Below, one piece after another: positions 9,478 through 19,575 of a DNA stretch of 64,000 nucleotides. Position 1 is the stretch's first letter. Every line of letters begins with the position of its first letter. Origin of the DNA: Streptomyces sp. NBC_00224 (GTDB taxonomy: Bacteria > Actinomycetota > Actinomycetes > Streptomycetales > Streptomycetaceae); contig NZ_CP108106.1 of NCBI RefSeq assembly GCF_041435195.1, positions 248,001 through 312,000 of the forward strand, written 5' to 3'. Below the pieces are notes generated by a model. That model searched no databases. It was not told where the DNA came from and was given only the letters and a program-made list of their open reading frames with translations. Both the position numbers and the translations under genes were made by a program.

Positions 9478-9978
9478 ATGCCCGCTTTCGGGAGAAGGAC
9501 CAGGCGCGCCGTGTCGGTCATCGGGTCGGCGGTGTCACTCGCCGTCACGCTGACCCTCGCCATGCCGGGGACGGCCTCCGCCGCCGAAACCGCGGCGACG
9601 CGCCGCGACCGGTTCGCCAACTTCGAGTACAAGCAGTGCATCGAGGAGAACTCCTACTTCAACTTGTGGGCCCAGAGCTGCAAAATCAACTACCCGGGTC
9701 AGTACTGGTGGTGGGTCGGCACCACCAACACGTCCTCGACACTCAAGAACTACACATGGGACCACTGCCTCGACAGCAACTCGGCCGGAGACGTCTACGC
9801 CATCGGATGCAACGGCGGGAACAACCAGCTGTGGCAGATCATCCAGCCCGCGCCGGCGAGTGCCGTCATGCTCCGGAACACCGCGACCCGCCTCTGCCTC
9901 TACCAGACCTATGACGGCCTCTACCGCACGACGGTGTGTGACCGCAACGCACGCACTCAGCGGTGGACCATCGGCTGA
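9478..9978 (+). CDS. Secreted ricin-type beta-trefoil lectin-like protein
   Basis: The ATG at 9478 follows GGGGAGGG. Residues 1-36 are a Sec signal peptide (RRTRRAV, hydrophobic core, TASA-A cleavage). The mature part has W- and C-rich strands and two QxW-type motifs (NNQLWQI and TQRWTI), the mark of ricin B/CBM13 trefoils. At about 130 mature residues it equals one trefoil, but the repeats are diverged and rich in aromatics (QYWWWVGTT). Likely an extracellular carbohydrate binder with no catalytic domain. It stands alone. Confidence 0.7.
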   Translation: MPAFGRRTRRAVSVIGSAVSLAVTLTLAMPGTASAAETAATRRDRFANFEYKQCIEENSYFNLWAQSCKINYPGQYWWWVGTTNTSSTLKNYTWDHCLDSNSAGDVYAIGCNGGNNQLWQIIQPAPASAVMLRNTATRLCLYQTYDGLYRTTVCDRNARTQRWTIG

Positions 9979-10058
9979 GCTTGGTGGTACTGCCGGAGAG
10001 TGCCTGTCTTCGGTCCACGCCGTCACCTCCGTCCAGGCACCCTCCGAGCAGCGGGTGT

Positions 10059-10512
10059 TCAGGTCGTACGCGCCGCTTGGGCGGCCGATGCCGCATCGGT
10101 TTCGCCAGTCTGCGTGTCCGCTTCCGTATCCGTGTCCACGTCCGTGTCCGACAGATCTCGTTGGCGGGTCTCGCTGGCGCAGCCGAGGGCGATAATCGTG
10201 AGCAGGGCCGCGGCCATGACGTAGAGGACGATCGGTGTGGCGTTGTCGTACTTGGAGAGCAGGGCGGTGGCGATGAGCGGGGCCGGGGCGCCGGCGGCCA
10301 CGGAGGAGAACTGGGCGCCGATCGATGCTCCGGAGTAGCGCCTACGGGTGGCGAACATCTCGGAGAAGAACGCCGCCTGCGGGGCGTACATCGCGCCGTG
10401 AAAGAGCAGGGCCACGATGACGGCCGTGGTCATCGCCGTGAAGGACTGCCGGTCGCCCAGAGCGAAGAACGGGTAGATCCACAGGCCCATGCCGAAGGCT
10501 CCGATGACGCAC
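10059..10512 (-). pseudogene. MFS transporter (MHS-type), C-terminal fragment
   Basis: The minus frame reads GAFGMGLWIYPFFALGD, AMYAPQAAFFSEMFATRRRY and SGASIGAQFSSVAAG, then two hydrophobic helices, matching the last third of metabolite:H+ symporter (ShiA-like) proteins. The family is normally about 440 residues; here only about 150 remain and the N-terminal helices are gone, the break lying near 10512. The tail has Asp/Thr-rich repeats (DTDVDTDTEADT) from a GTCCGT-like DNA repeat. Confidence 0.7.
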
Positions 10513-10569
10513 CCTGGCCAACCGGCACGGTGTCTCCTGCCGAACCGTCCGGCGACCCCTGGCCGCACC

Positions 10570-10798
10570 ACAACCCCGCACCCACGAAGTCATCCGCAGA
10601 CGCGTGCCCGCGACCGATCCCGTCAAGGAGCTCATCGACCCCCTGACCGAGGAAGGACTCACCATCAAGGAGATCTGGGATCGCCTCGTCGACGAACACG
10701 TCATCGCCCTGTCCATCACCGCGATGACGCCCTACGTCAGAACACACCAGCTCGACCGGAACCACGAACCGCACCCGCCGCCCGCTCCCACCTTCTAG
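10570..10798 (+). pseudogene. Possible IS21-type transposase (IstA-like) fragment
   Basis: The frame reads RRRVPATDPVKELIDPLTEE, then GLTIKEIWDRLVDEH and a short tail to a stop at 10798. The helix-turn-helix-like spacing (LTIKEIWDRLVDEH) resembles the N-terminal part of IS21 IstA proteins. No catalytic domain follows. The resemblance is short, so the family is tentative; it sits at the breakpoint of the MFS fragment. Confidence 0.35.
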
Positions 10799-10851
10799 AG
10801 CCAGCGAAACTCAGTAGCTGTTCGAGCCCAGCTCTGCATACCTTCGGCCGC

Positions 10852-11577
10852 ATGGCTGACGACTCCTTCGCGCATCCACGGCTCGCCGCGATCTACGATC
10901 CGCTCGACCCCGACCGCAGTGATCTCGACGCCTACCTCCGGATCACAGAAGAGTTCGAGGCACGCCAAGTGCTGGACATCGGCTGCGGCACAGGGGTGTT
11001 CGCACTTCTCCTGGCTGACCGCGGGATCGAGGTCGTCGGCGTCGATCCCGCCCTGGCGTCCATCGACGTCGCCCGGACCAAACCGGGCAGCGAGCAAGTG
11101 CGCTGGATCTGCGGTGACGCGACAGCCCTCCCCCCGCTGCAGGTCGACCTCGCGACGATGACAGCGAACGTGGCCCAGGCCATCACCGACCCACATACGT
11201 GGCACAAGACGCTGCGGGGAGCCTACGAAGCACTACGGCCCGGCGGACATCTGGTCTTCGAGACCCGCGCCCCTGCCAGACGCGCCTGGGAAGAGTGGAC
11301 CCGCGAGAACTCCTACCGCGTGACAGAGATCCCAGGCGTCAGCTCCGTCGAGAGCTGGGTCCAGCTGATCGAGGTGAGCTTGCCCCTCGTGACATTCCGC
11401 TGGACCTACGTCTTCGCTGCGGACCGACAGGTGCTCACGTCTGATTCGACGCTGCGCTTCCGAGAGCGAGAGGACGTCGAGCAGGACCTGGTCGCGCACG
11501 GATACGTGGTGGAAGACGTTCGCGATGCGCCCGACCGCCCAGGAAGAGAGCTCGTCTTCCTGGCACGACGTCCGTGA
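10852..11577 (+). CDS. Class I SAM-dependent methyltransferase
   Basis: 241 residues. Motif I is VLDIGCGTGVFALLLADRG (about residue 41), followed by VVGVDPA and a motif at about residue 105, DLATMTANVAQAI, then LRPGGHLVFETR. This is the standard Rossmann methyltransferase pattern. The start at 10852 (MADDSFAHPRLAAIYDPLD) matches related proteins; no strong ribosome site is visible, so it may be leaderless. Substrate unknown. The gene ends just before a broken ISL3 element. Confidence 0.82.
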   Translation: MADDSFAHPRLAAIYDPLDPDRSDLDAYLRITEEFEARQVLDIGCGTGVFALLLADRGIEVVGVDPALASIDVARTKPGSEQVRWICGDATALPPLQVDLATMTANVAQAITDPHTWHKTLRGAYEALRPGGHLVFETRAPARRAWEEWTRENSYRVTEIPGVSSVESWVQLIEVSLPLVTFRWTYVFAADRQVLTSDSTLRFREREDVEQDLVAHGYVVEDVRDAPDRPGRELVFLARRP

Positions 11578-11593
11578 TCTCCAATGATCCACA

Positions 11594-12760
11594 CCACTTA
11601 AACTTGCGCTGCCCGAGCCCAATGTCCCCGCGCCGCGGGTGGTCGGCGTCGACGAGTACGCCACCCGCAAGGGCCGCCACTACGGCACCGTCCTCGTCGA
11701 CATCGAGACCCGCCGCCCCGTCGATCTGCTGCCGGACCGGGAGGCGTCCAGCCTGGCGCCCTGGCTCGCCGAACGGCCGGGCATTGAGATCGTCTGCCGC
11801 GACCGTGCGCCGTTCTTCGCCGAAGGCGCCTCCGCCGGCGCCCCGCAGGCCGTCCAGGTCGCGGACCGGTGGCACCTCTGGCACAACCTGAGCGAGGCCA
11901 CAGAACGGACCGTCGCCCAGCACCGCCACTGCCTGCGAGCCCTTGTCCCGGCCACCCCCGAACCCGAGCCTGAGCCCGCCCCGGAAGAAGAACCGTCCGG
12001 TTCCCCATGGCCGACCGGGCACCGGGTCGCCGACCGCACCAGGTCCCGGCACGCCGCCGTTCACACACTCCTGGAGGCAGGACACAGCCTGCGTTCGGTC
12101 CAGCGGCAGCTCGGCATGGCCTGGCACACCGTCAAACGGTTCGCCGATGCTGCGAAGCCGGACGACCTGTTCACCGGCCAGTGGCAGAACCGGACCTCGG
12201 TACTCGATGACTACAAGCCCTACCTGGACGACCGCTGGAACGAGGGCTTCACCAACGCCTGGAAGCTGTGGGAGGAGATCGTGCCGCTCGGCTACAAGGG
12301 CAGCTACCAGCGCGTTCGCGCCTACCTGTACAAGAAGCGCACCTCACCGCGACCGGTGACCGCCCGGCCGCCGTCGCCTTGAACGGTCTCCGGATGGATC
12401 CTCAGACGCCCGGAGACCCTCACCGAGCCCGAACAACTCCAGCTCAAGACCGTCCGCACCCAGTGCCCCGAACTCGACGCACTCACCCGACACGTCCGGT
12501 CCTTCGCGGTCATGCTCACCGACCGCCAAGGCGAACGTCTCCCGGACTGGCTCGACGCCGTCCGACAGGACGACCTGCCCAGCCTCCACACCCTCGCCGC
12601 CGGCATCGACCGCGACATCGACGCCGTCACCGCCGGACTCACTCTGTCCTGGAGCTCAGGTGCGGTCGAAGGCCATGTCAACCGGATCAAGATGCTCAAG
12701 CGCCAGATGTTCGGGCGGGCAGGCTTCCAACTCCTCCGCAAGCGCGTCCTACTGGCATGA
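11594..12760 (+). pseudogene. ISL3-family transposase, N-truncated and with an internal stop
   Basis: The frame starts abruptly at PRVVGVDEYATRKGRHYGTV, the beginning of the DDE domain, so the N-terminal zinc-finger/HTH region is absent. It runs to a TGA at 12380-12382 (after RPPSP). The same frame then continues TVSGWILRRPETLTEPEQL and ends with SGAVEGHVNRIKMLKRQMFG, the conserved C-terminal block. A C-to-T change of CGA would explain the stop. Related to, but clearly different from, the ISL3 copy at 19780. Confidence 0.82.
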
Positions 12761-12822
12761 CGGAGGGGCGCCGCGTCAAGGACGACGAGCCAGAGTCTTC
12801 GACGCGAACAAGACCAATGGGG

Positions 12823-13428
12823 TCAGGTGTCGGCGCATTCGTCGATGACGGCGCAGGCGAGGCGACTGCCGCCCAGGTAGGTGGAGATGCCGTCATCGCC
12901 GTGCATGTGGGGCGCGTCCTGGAACCACTGCCGCCACAGGCCGCCCTCCTGGAGGAAATGGCTGGCCCGGTCGCTGTGCAGGACGGAGTCGGTGTACGCC
13001 AGGGCGCCCATGGCTGTCGGCTGGTCGTAGGCGAGGTCGGGCCGATGCAGGTAGCGATCCAGGTAAGCGGCGAGCAGGTCGGCGTCCCGTGCGGTGCCGA
13101 AACTCGCCAGTGCCACGCAGTAGGCCCCACCCGCGCAGCAGACCTCGCTCTCCAGCAGCAATGCTCCCAGACGCCCGCGGAAGTGGTCACGGCGCGAGAC
13201 GGCGGCGAGCCATGCCGCGGTGCGCCGCTCGCGCCAGCTGCCCTCGAAGAGGATGGTGAGCTCGGCGTCGGTAACAGCCCTCGCATCACGGGCCAGAGCA
13301 TGAACGAACGGCTCGTACTCCTCGCGCGACATGCGAAGTACCACTCCGCCAAGCTTCAGGTAGCGGCGCGCCGGGAGGCAATAGCGGCGATACAGAGCCT
13401 GTATCTCGGGGTCGTAGCGGATCACCAC
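12823..13428 (-). CDS. DUF6000 family protein
   Basis: About 201 residues starting at the GTG at 13428, preceded by AGAGGA. The body reads IQALYRRYCLPARRYLKLGG, ELTILFEGSWRERRTAAWL and LLLESEVCCAGGAYCVALA, then AYLDRYL and YDQPTAMGAL, matching the Streptomyces DUF6000 family as I know it. Function unknown; cytosolic; often near mobile DNA. The gene appears complete. Confidence 0.72.
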   Translation of the reverse strand: MVIRYDPEIQALYRRYCLPARRYLKLGGVVLRMSREEYEPFVHALARDARAVTDAELTILFEGSWRERRTAAWLAAVSRRDHFRGRLGALLLESEVCCAGGAYCVALASFGTARDADLLAAYLDRYLHRPDLAYDQPTAMGALAYTDSVLHSDRASHFLQEGGLWRQWFQDAPHMHGDDGISTYLGGSRLACAVIDECADT

Positions 13429-13682
13429 CCCATCCTCTCGCGACGAGCACGCAGCTGAGGGCGTGGGGCGGAATACGCCTGCAGTGTCCCCGAGACGGGT
13501 GGGACGCCACCTGGAACCCGGGTCGGGTGAGCAGGGTTCCGTCAGCACGCAGCGTTACTGCTCCACGAAGTTGAGCCAGAGCCTGAGAACGGACAGCAGA
13601 TGTGCACGAAGCCGGGAGGCGTCTGGCCTGCGGAGGAATCGCACTAGAGCCTGTCTCTCGGAGAGGTGGCGCGGGTCATGCG

Positions 13683-13716
13683 GAACTGGCCCCCGGCTGG
13701 TGCCGGGGGCCAGTTC
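13683..13716 (-). terminator. Strong hairpin terminator of the GDSL lipase gene
   Basis: A perfect 15-bp stem (arm GAACTGGCCCCCGGC) with a TGGT loop lies about 40 bases past the stop of the minus-strand lipase gene. Confidence 0.8.
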
Positions 13717-13757
13717 GTTGTCGGGGGCGTCGAACGGGGATGCCGGGTGAAGTCAGC

Positions 13758-14726
13758 TCACGCGATGGTGTTGAGCATCGCTTCTTCGACGTGGTTGGCG
13801 GCGTTGCGGTGGCCGAGGGCGTTGGGGTGGACGAAGGACAGTTGGTCGGGGAGGGTGACGAAGCCTTCGACCCACTTGGAGTTGTCGCAGACGCTGTGGT
13901 GGGTGGTGGAGTCGTAGAGGTCGACGAAGGTGGCGGCGTCCTGGGTGCCTGTGGAGTCGTTGATGGCCTTGTTGAGGGGTTCCAGGACGTCATCGCGCAG
14001 CCAGTCCAGGTCGCCCTGGGTGATCGTGCCGAACTGCGTCAGTTCACCGAAGCTGCAGCTGGAGGCGTCGCGCGGGATGATCGTGGGGTAGCCGACGGTC
14101 AGGATCTTCGCGTGTGGGGCGAGCTCGTGGAGCGTTTCGAGCATCCGGTCGTAGTCCTGGCGCACCTTCTTCAGCCGGGCCGGGATGCCGTCGCCCAGGG
14201 CGTCCTTGCACGGGGTGCCCTTGCCGCCGCTTTCGCCGCCCAGCCCCGGGCACTTGGCCAGGATGTCGGCGAAGCCCAGGGTGTTGCCGCCCGCGCCGAC
14301 GGTGATGACGTCGGTGCCGGGGCCCACGGCCTCGGACTGGGGCGGCACCGGGGGGAAGGGGTAGTCGGGGTCCTCGGAGAGGGGCGGCATATGGCGGCCG
14401 ATCGGATACTGGGGGGTGTCGGTGACGTGGTCGATGGTGGCGGCGCCGCAGCTGGCGTTGGTCAGGTCGAAGAGACCGCCGAGGTCGCGCTTGATGACCT
14501 GGGGGTAGGAGCGGTCGGTGCGTTCGCAGCCGTCGCGCGGGATTTCGAAGGTGTCGCCCGCGGCCTGGATGACCCCGGCGGTGTAGGAGTCGCCCAGAGC
14601 CACCCACTGCTTGGTCGCGGCCGCAGCGGCGGGCTGCGCGCCGGCGAACTGCGCGGGGACGAGAGCGCCGGCGGCCAGAGCTGCGACCGATCCGAGCAGG
14701 GCCAGACGAGTACGGAAACGTGCCAC
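13758..14726 (-). CDS. Secreted SGNH/GDSL hydrolase (lipase/esterase)
   Basis: 322 residues. A Sec signal peptide (FRTRLALLGSVAALAAGAL, cleavage near QPAAAA) is followed by block I VALGDSYTAG with the nucleophile serine, block III around VGAGGNTLGF, and block V SFVHPNALGH with the catalytic histidine. Six cysteines fit the disulfide-stabilised Streptomyces lipase group (SCO1725/rimosus-lipase type). Probable extracellular lipase or esterase. A strong terminator follows. No partner gene. Confidence 0.85.
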   Translation of the reverse strand: MARFRTRLALLGSVAALAAGALVPAQFAGAQPAAAAATKQWVALGDSYTAGVIQAAGDTFEIPRDGCERTDRSYPQVIKRDLGGLFDLTNASCGAATIDHVTDTPQYPIGRHMPPLSEDPDYPFPPVPPQSEAVGPGTDVITVGAGGNTLGFADILAKCPGLGGESGGKGTPCKDALGDGIPARLKKVRQDYDRMLETLHELAPHAKILTVGYPTIIPRDASSCSFGELTQFGTITQGDLDWLRDDVLEPLNKAINDSTGTQDAATFVDLYDSTTHHSVCDNSKWVEGFVTLPDQLSFVHPNALGHRNAANHVEEAMLNTIA

Positions 14727-15438
14727 GAATCCTCCAGGGATACGGCGTTGACATCGCTTTCACCCTAAAGAGACAGTTACTCAGTGCACTAGATCCAATA
14801 CGGACAGTCATAGGTGAGTTGGGGAGCCCGCCTCTGTGGGGGACCTGCGTTCCGCGTGTCGACCACTCGCCCACCACAGGCGACCGCTCCCATGTGGCGT
14901 CTGCGTAACATGTGCCAGTTTCTGATCGATTGCAGGGCCTCGGCCGGTCACCCTTCTCACGAGGACTGGCCTGTTCTCGATCGCCAGCACGCTCGACCCC
15001 CAGCCGTTCAGAGCCACGAGGAGGCGCCTTCCGACGGGCAGACGCGTGTTCGGCGGACCGGCCGTCCGCCCACCTCCGGGAACGGAGCTGCCGAGTCCGT
15101 TCGAACAGCCGGAGCTGGGCGGTGCAGTACGCGGTATCAGCGCCGCGTGGTCGCCGAGCGAACAGTGAACATGGCAGGGATGATCGTCGACACTTGTTCT
15201 CCCGGGCTGGTAGCGGTGACGCACCAGCCTCGGAACCGTCGGGCATGACCGCAGCCGCGCCGGGCCCAGTTGCCGTTTCGCGCTGGCACCACGGTGGCAA
15301 CGCGCCACATCAACATGGCCGTTGACAGTCGACTGCAACCGCCGTAGCGGTCCCAGGCCCACTCCCCCTGCATGCCCAGCGGACTGGCCCCGGACGGAAA
15401 GGTCCGGAGCCAGAATCCCCAAAAACTTCAGTGATCTT
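14727..15438. other. About 700 bases without a supported gene
   Basis: Contains the upstream region of the lipase gene and further sequence with only short competing frames. No RNA or IS end was recognised. Confidence 0.5.
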
Positions 15439-16236
15439 CTATGGCCGCAGCACGCCGTCGAACTGGTCCCAGTTCGACCAGCCGCTGCCTGTGGGGACCT
15501 GCCAGCGGTGATAGACGTATCCGCCACGGTTGACGCCGAAGAGCTCGACACGACCGTCCGCGTTGGTCGCGGCGGCAACCTGGGTCAGGCCACCCTCGAA
15601 CTGTGCCCAACTCGACCACGCGCCGCCGATGGATGTCTGCCAGCGGTGGAAGACGGCGTCAGCGCTGTTGGCTCCGAAGATTTCCAGCCGTCCGTCTGCG
15701 TTGCGGGCCACGGCGATCGACGTCAGGGCGCCGTCGAACTGCTCCCAGCCCGACCATGGCCCGCCGATGGACGTCTGCCAGCGGTGGTAGATATTCCCGG
15801 CGCTGTTGACGCCGAAGAGCTCCACGCGGCCGTCCGCGTTGGTTGCGGCGGCAACCTGGGTCAGCGCACCGTCGAACTGTGCCCAAGCCGACCACGCGCC
15901 GCCGATGGATGTCTACCAGCGGTGGAAGATGCTTCCCGCACTGTTCGTCCCGAAGAGCTCCAGTCGTCCGTCCGCGTTGCGGGCCACGGCGATCGACGTC
16001 AGGGCGCCGTCGAACTGCTCCCAGCCCGACCAAGAGCCACCAGCGGGTGTCATCTGCCAGCGGTGGAAGATGCTCCCGGCGCTGTTGACACCGAACAACT
16101 CCATGCGGCCGTCGGCGTTGGTTTCGGCGGCCACGGCACGCAAGGCGCCGTCGAACTGCCCCCAGGGCGACCAGTTACCGCCTTCCTGGCCGGTGGAAAC
16201 GATCAACACGAGCCGCCCCTGACGCCACGCCGACAC
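15439..16236 (-). pseudogene. PLL/tectonin-type beta-propeller lectin, N-truncated with a nonsense codon
   Basis: About six repeats of roughly 45 residues, each with W-x-x-(F/W)-Q-F-(D/E)-G, NADGR-(L/V/M)-E-(L/I)-FG-x-N and (I/V)-(F/Y)-HRWQ. Such repeats build PLL-like fucose-binding propellers. A TAG at 15913-15915 replaces the CAG of one HRWQ motif, cutting the gene in two. The first repeat is broken near 16195, where DNA of the neighbouring transposition module begins, and no signal peptide remains. The repeats are also near-identical at DNA level in alternate copies, which could promote recombination. Confidence 0.75.
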
Positions 16237-16291
16237 AGGCTGTCACCGTCACACGTGTGTATTCACGCTGCGTGAGAGGGCTGGTGGCCAG

Positions 16292-17677
16292 GTGGGGCAG
16301 GAAGACCAGACACGGCTTGAGCGGGCTCAGGCGATCGGCCTGTTCCGCTACATGCTGATCAGAGAGGCCGCCGACCCGACACTGTCACGTCGTCAACGCG
16401 GCTTCCTGGTGCGGGAGTTGGCGGCTGTTCCGCATACCGATCCGGACGGGCGGTCGGTGCGGATCACCCGGTGGACGCTGGACCGCTGGATCCATGACTG
16501 GCGGACGGGCGGCTTCGACGCCCTGGTGCCGTCCCCGCGCCAGTCCCGGCCCCGGACGCCGCCGGAGGTGATGGAGCTGGCCGCGTCGCTGAAGAAGGAG
16601 AATCCGTCACGGTCGGCCGCTCAGATCCGCCGGATCATCGGCGCCAAGCTGGGCTGGGCGCCTGACGAGCGGACCATCCAGCGGATGATCGTCCGCGAAG
16701 GGCTGACCGCCCTGCAGGCTCCGCTCACCCCCGCCGTGTTCGGCCGGTTCGAAGCGGATGGCCCCAACGAACTATGGACCGGCGACGCTCTGCACGGGCC
16801 CATGGTCCAGGGCCGGAAAACCTATCTGTTCGCCTTCCTCGACGATCACTCGCGGGCGGTCATGGGGCACCGCTGGGGCTTCGCCGAGGACACCGTCCGC
16901 CTGGCCGCCGCACTGCGGCCGGCCATGGCCGCCCGGGGCGTCCCGCGCTACATCTACGTCGACAACGGCTCCGCGTTCGTGGATTCGTGGCTGCTGCGGG
17001 CCTGCGCGAAACTCGGCGTCAAGCTGGTCCACTCGACCCCCGGCAGGCCACAGGGCAGAGGCAAGATCGAACGGTTCTTCCGCACCGTGAACAGCGAGTT
17101 CGTCATCGAGATCGCCTCCGGTGACGGCGAACCGGGACGGCGCATCGACAGCCTGCTGGAGATGAACCGCCTGTTCACGGCCTGGACCGAGAACGTCTAC
17201 CACCGGCGAGTGCACTCCGAGACCGGTGCCGCCCCGCTGGCCCGCTGGATGGGCGACCGCCCCCTCGCCGTCCCGAACCCGGCCGACCTCGCGGAAGCCT
17301 TCCGTTGGTCGGAACACCGCACCGTGTCCAAGACCGCGCTGGTCTCCCTGCACGGCAACCGCTACCAGGTCGACCCCCAACTCGTCGGCCAGCGGGTCGA
17401 GTTGGTCTTCGACCCCTTCGACCTTTCCTTCCTGCGCGTCCGCCTCCAGGGGCAGGACATGGGCACCGCCCTGCCTTTCCAGGTCAGCCGGCACTCCCAC
17501 CCCAAGGCCCGGCCCGAAACCCCGGCGGAGGAGCCCCGCACGACGACCGGGATCGACTACCTCGGCCTGATCGGCACCGCTCACACCGCCGAACTCGCCG
17601 ACAGGGTCAACTACGCGGCCCTGGGAGATCCGACGCCGACACCGGTCGTCGACCTCACCGACCTGCCCGGCGCATGA
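16292..17677 (+). CDS. DDE transposase/integrase of a Tn7/Mu-like two-gene element (TniA-like)
   Basis: 461 residues. N-terminal helix-turn-helix region (about 35-130), rve integrase core with GDALHG (first Asp), YIYVDNGSAF (second Asp) and GKIERFFRT (Glu), then a Mu-type C-terminal beta domain (about 340-410, LVSLHGNRYQVDPQLVGQRV). GTG start at 16292. An AAA ATPase gene follows after 31 bases, the usual transposase/ATPase pairing. The transposase itself looks intact, but its partner is broken, so the element is probably immobile. Terminal repeats were not delimited. Confidence 0.85.
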   Translation: MGQEDQTRLERAQAIGLFRYMLIREAADPTLSRRQRGFLVRELAAVPHTDPDGRSVRITRWTLDRWIHDWRTGGFDALVPSPRQSRPRTPPEVMELAASLKKENPSRSAAQIRRIIGAKLGWAPDERTIQRMIVREGLTALQAPLTPAVFGRFEADGPNELWTGDALHGPMVQGRKTYLFAFLDDHSRAVMGHRWGFAEDTVRLAAALRPAMAARGVPRYIYVDNGSAFVDSWLLRACAKLGVKLVHSTPGRPQGRGKIERFFRTVNSEFVIEIASGDGEPGRRIDSLLEMNRLFTAWTENVYHRRVHSETGAAPLARWMGDRPLAVPNPADLAEAFRWSEHRTVSKTALVSLHGNRYQVDPQLVGQRVELVFDPFDLSFLRVRLQGQDMGTALPFQVSRHSHPKARPETPAEEPRTTTGIDYLGLIGTAHTAELADRVNYAALGDPTPTPVVDLTDLPGA

Positions 17678-17708
17678 CCCCGCACCGCCAGCTGCACGGA
17701 GGATCAGC

Positions 17709-18519
17709 GTGATTGAGAAACTCCAGGCCCACTACGGATTCAGCCGCATGCCCTTCGGCCGCGACCTCGCCCCCGGCATGCTGCACCGCCACGCATCCCA
17801 CAACGAAGCCGTCGCCCGCATCACCTGGTGCATCTCCGAACGCTCCATCGGTGTCGTCACCGGCGAGGTCGGCGCGGGCAAGACCGTCTCGGTCCGCACC
17901 GTCCTGCACGGCATCGACCCGTCGAAACACACCGTGATCTACTTGCCCAACCCCATGATTGGAGTCCGCGGCATCCACGAAGCGATCGTGACCGCCTTCG
18001 GCCAGCAGCCCTCCCACCTCGGCTCCCGCCTCACCGCCCAGACTGGCCTGGCGCTGGCCGCCGAACGCGAGGAACGCGGCCGCACCCCCGTTCTGGTCCT
18101 GGACGAAGCCCACCTGCTGTCCTACGAACAGCTCGAAGCCATCCGGATGCTGACCAACACCGCCATGGACCAGGACTCGCCGCTGTCCTGCCTGCTGGTC
18201 GGCCAGCCCACCCTGCGCAGAACGATGAAACTCGCCGTCCTGGCCGCCCTCGAACAGCGGACCGCCCTGCGCTACACGATGCCGGGCATGACCGCGAGCG
18301 AGACAGGCAGCTAGATCAAGCACCACCTCGGCCTCGCCGGCCGCAGCGACCAACTGTTCACCGACGACGCCGTCACCCTCATCCACACCACCTCCCGCGG
18401 CTTCCCCCCGCGCCGTCAACAACCTCTGCCTCCAAGCCCTCGTCGCCACGTTCGCCGCAGGTAAGTCCCTCGTCGACGAGAAAGCCGCCCAGTCCGCCGG
18501 CACCGAAGTCCTCGACTGA
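17709..18519 (+). pseudogene. ExeA/TniB-like AAA ATPase, broken by a stop and a frameshift
   Basis: Walker A GEVGAGKT (about residue 56) and Walker B VLVLDEAHLL (about 133) are intact. A TAG at 18312-18314 ends the frame after MTASETGS. The same frame resumes as IKHHLGLAGRSDQLFTDDAV, and after a run of six C (about 18400) a second shift leads to RAVNNLCLQALVATFAAGKS and a natural stop at 18517-18519. The C-terminal lid is thus lost. It is the target-selection ATPase of the preceding transposase. Confidence 0.83.
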
Positions 18520-18615
18520 GAAAGGCCCGTTTCAGGCCATCCGAGCAGTATCAGGACCGCTGATGACCGCAGTCTCGGATCATGTGACCGTTCCGAGTGC
18601 AGCAAGGAGGATTCC

Positions 18616-19131
18616 GTGCAGTTGCGCAACGTCACACCGAACGACGTCGACGCCTACGTCCGGATGCGGTGCGACCCGGTCATGATGGCTGATCTCGGCG
18701 GCCCGCTGCCGCGTGAAGGGATGCCCGACAAAGTGCACCGAGACGCCGCTGAGGCAGCCGACGATGTCTCCTGGATCAAGATGGTCATTCCCGATCCAGA
18801 CACCCCCGACGTGGTGGCCGGGTCGGTGACCATCTGGTCACACAACACCGACGACGGGGCCGTCTCTGAGATCGGATGGATGATTCTTCCGCAATTCCAG
18901 GGCCGCGGCCTGGGCAAACAGGCAGCCCGGACCCTTCTCGAACAGGCGCGGGACGAAGACCGCTGGGGCGTCGTGCACGCGTTCCCCGCAACCAGCAACG
19001 CAGCCTCGAACGGTATCTGCCGGTCTCTCGGCTTCCGCTTCATCACCGAGCAAGACGTCACGTTCGCGGACCGGGTCCTGCGAAGCAACCACTGGGCCAT
19101 CAACCCGCGCACCGACCTGAAGCCAGCCTGA
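18616..19131 (+). CDS. GNAT-family N-acetyltransferase
   Basis: 171 residues. The acetyl-CoA loop is QGRGLGKQAARTL in motif A, preceded by EIGWMILPQ and followed by GVVHAFPATSNAASNGICRS and LGFRF, the standard motif A/B order of RimJ/RimL-like acetyltransferases. GTG start with AAGGAGG eight bases upstream, a strong site. Substrate unknown. Intact. Confidence 0.86.
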   Translation: MQLRNVTPNDVDAYVRMRCDPVMMADLGGPLPREGMPDKVHRDAAEAADDVSWIKMVIPDPDTPDVVAGSVTIWSHNTDDGAVSEIGWMILPQFQGRGLGKQAARTLLEQARDEDRWGVVHAFPATSNAASNGICRSLGFRFITEQDVTFADRVLRSNHWAINPRTDLKPA

Positions 19132-19575
19132 GATCCGCAGACCACATGGCAGGCGATACATGCAGCCTGCACGAACGGCCGACACCATGCCGGCCACGGC
19201 GACACCTCGCCCACAACCGCCCCGCTGGAATCACACCAGCGGGGCGTTCGCGTCCCCTGTCATCGGCATCCTCAGTGCCGCAGCCGTCGGCATTTTCAGC
19301 GTCGCCCAACAGTCTCCACACGGCGTTTGCGGGCACTCGCCTGCGATGCCACGTCACATTTCCCGCCTCGGGACTGGTGGGCTCGCATGTTGAAGCGTCG
19401 CGTATTCCTCGATGAGTCAGTCGTGGTGTCACCGTGTGTGGTCGCCGAGGGTGCCATCGTTTGCCGACAAGGCCCCGTGTGGAACGTCGCGTAATTCTCC
19501 AGACTGAAGATCACGAACGTCCCCATGGGGAACGCGGAGTTGCTCCGCGATGACCAGGAGGACAGCGTTCTTCCC
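19132..19575. other. No supported gene
   Basis: Only short competing frames. Includes small hairpins such as CCGCTGG...CCAGCGG near 19220, which may terminate the GNAT gene. Confidence 0.4.

Noticed and set aside
15439..16236. DNA repeats as a satellite or CRISPR array
   Set aside because: They follow the beta-propeller protein repeats.
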